A stretch of DNA of 64,000 bases. Source: Branchiibius hedensis (GTDB lineage: Bacteria > Actinomycetota > Actinomycetes > Actinomycetales > Dermatophilaceae). Position numbers and translations under genes: made by a program. Where the stretch lies: NCBI RefSeq assembly GCF_900108585.1, contig NZ_UESZ01000001.1, positions 1,674,001 through 1,738,000 of the forward strand. Reading direction: 5' to 3'. Shown here in pieces: positions 63,442-64,000 of this stretch. Numbering within the stretch: position 1 is the stretch's first letter; every line of letters begins with the position of its first letter. Below the pieces are notes generated by a model. That model saw nothing but the letters and a program-made list of their open reading frames with translations, was not told the origin of the DNA and ran no database searches.

Positions 63442-64000
63442 TCATCGCGCGATCCACCGCTCCAACACGGCCGGGGTGGTCAGCTCGTCGATGGCCCGGC
63501 TGATCGCGCCGGTCACGGGGCCGTCGGGGTGCAGCGCGGCCAGCACCGGCGGCGGATCGGAACGCCGGAAGGCCATCAAACCGCTCTGGTACCCCCGCTC
63601 GAAAGCGGTCGGATCGGCCGAAATCAGGTCCGGCGCCAGCCCGCCCACCGTGACCACCTGGGGGTCCAGCGCGTTCACCAACGCGCCCACCCCCCGACCG
63701 AACGCCCGGGCGGTGGTCGCGATCGCCATCGCATCGCCGGAGCCCAGGACCGTCGCCTCCACCTGTCGCGACCAGCAGCCGAAAGCCCCACACGGGCACG
63801 CCGACGCGGGGTCGCCGAACGGCAGATGCCCGAACTCTCCCGCGGCCCCGATGCGCCGAGAACAGGCGCGCCGTCGATGACCATCACTCCGCCGATGCCT
63901 CCGGTCAGCAGCAGGTGCAAACAACTGCCCGCGCCGCGCGCCGCACCGGTGCGGGCTTCGGCCAGACCTCCCAGCGTCGCGTCGTTACCCACCAGGAGCG
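63442..64000 (-). pseudogene. ROK-family sugar kinase/regulator, 5' end outside window, apparent frameshift
   Basis: From the window edge inward the frame reads LLVGNDATLGGLAEARTGAA, then LLLTGGIGGVMVIDGAPVLGASG, a ROK core. The protein then continues in another frame as AAGEFGHLPFGDPASACPCGAFGCW, the ROK zinc motif, and ends with a normal ROK C-terminus. One extra base in the CCCC run at 63846-63849 would join the two. It is thus either a recent frameshift or an assembly error; the rest of the sequence is undamaged. Confidence 0.8.

Overview
This 64-kb window is ordinary high-GC actinobacterial chromosome. The gene order uppS-recO-leuA-era-hlyC/corC-ybeY-phoH-rsmE-dnaJ-hrcA-hemW-trmB-lepA, the mycothiol-type enzymes, the CIRCE/HrcA pair, frequent GTG/TTG starts and 4-bp start/stop overlaps fit Actinomycetota, most probably Micrococcales (Dermacoccaceae or Dermatophilaceae-like; the family is an inference). 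No rRNA, tRNA, CRISPR array or prophage was recognised.

Layout. 1-4750: the edge of an ABC ATPase gene, a small membrane protein and a leftward potDABC polyamine ABC operon. 4889-6420: uppS and recO. 6574-9588: accessory genes (VOC protein, a hicAB-type toxin-antitoxin pair, Nudix, YdcF) separated by diverged copies of a short intergenic repeat. 9633-13790: a phytoene-desaturase-like oxidoreductase followed by a patch that looks acquired (gene remnant, inverted repeat, PIG-L deacetylase, IS481-type transposase). 13831-16856: alkB, ClC channel, methyltransferase, acetyltransferase. 16865-20346: two-component system plus ABC-2 exporter. 20381-23796: class III aminotransferase, mycothiol-dependent enzyme, hydroxyacid-oxoacid transhydrogenase. 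23849-25742: leuA with a leucine-rich leader peptide and hairpins, a clear candidate attenuator. 25801-29664: MauE/thioredoxin fusion, M4 protease, vapBC with an overlapping promoter/operator, aldo/keto reductase. 29688-37153: era to hrcA, headed by CIRCE. 37197-42368: DUF3097, NrtR-type regulator and nadABC, with a candidate operator before nadA. 42418-46780: hemW, DUF4442, trmB, lepA.

46887-64000 holds most of the unusual material. Two tandem secreted paralogues of unknown function share a promoter architecture in which a GTGA-N6-TCAC (CRP/GlxR-like) palindrome lies between -35 and -10, and both carry a second shared box in the 5' leader. A third, one-base variant of the palindrome lies downstream of a very strong promoter that drives a 48-codon ORF at 63029. 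An aromatic amino acid lyase has G-T-G where the MIO-forming A-S-G is expected. Next is an osmoprotectant ABC operon whose substrate-binding protein appears to be circularly permuted: the C-terminal half of the OpuAC-type domain precedes the N-terminal half. Two acyl-CoA dehydrogenases follow, then a sugar ABC operon with two tandemly duplicated binding proteins, two permeases, no ATPase and a GH3 beta-N-acetylhexosaminidase-like enzyme, suggesting uptake of amino-sugar oligosaccharides. The window ends in a ROK gene interrupted by an apparent one-base frameshift in a homopolymer.

Several convergent pairs share terminator hairpins that also encode the C-terminus of one gene (48484-48524 and 53481-53511). 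All family assignments come from reading motifs; no database search was run.
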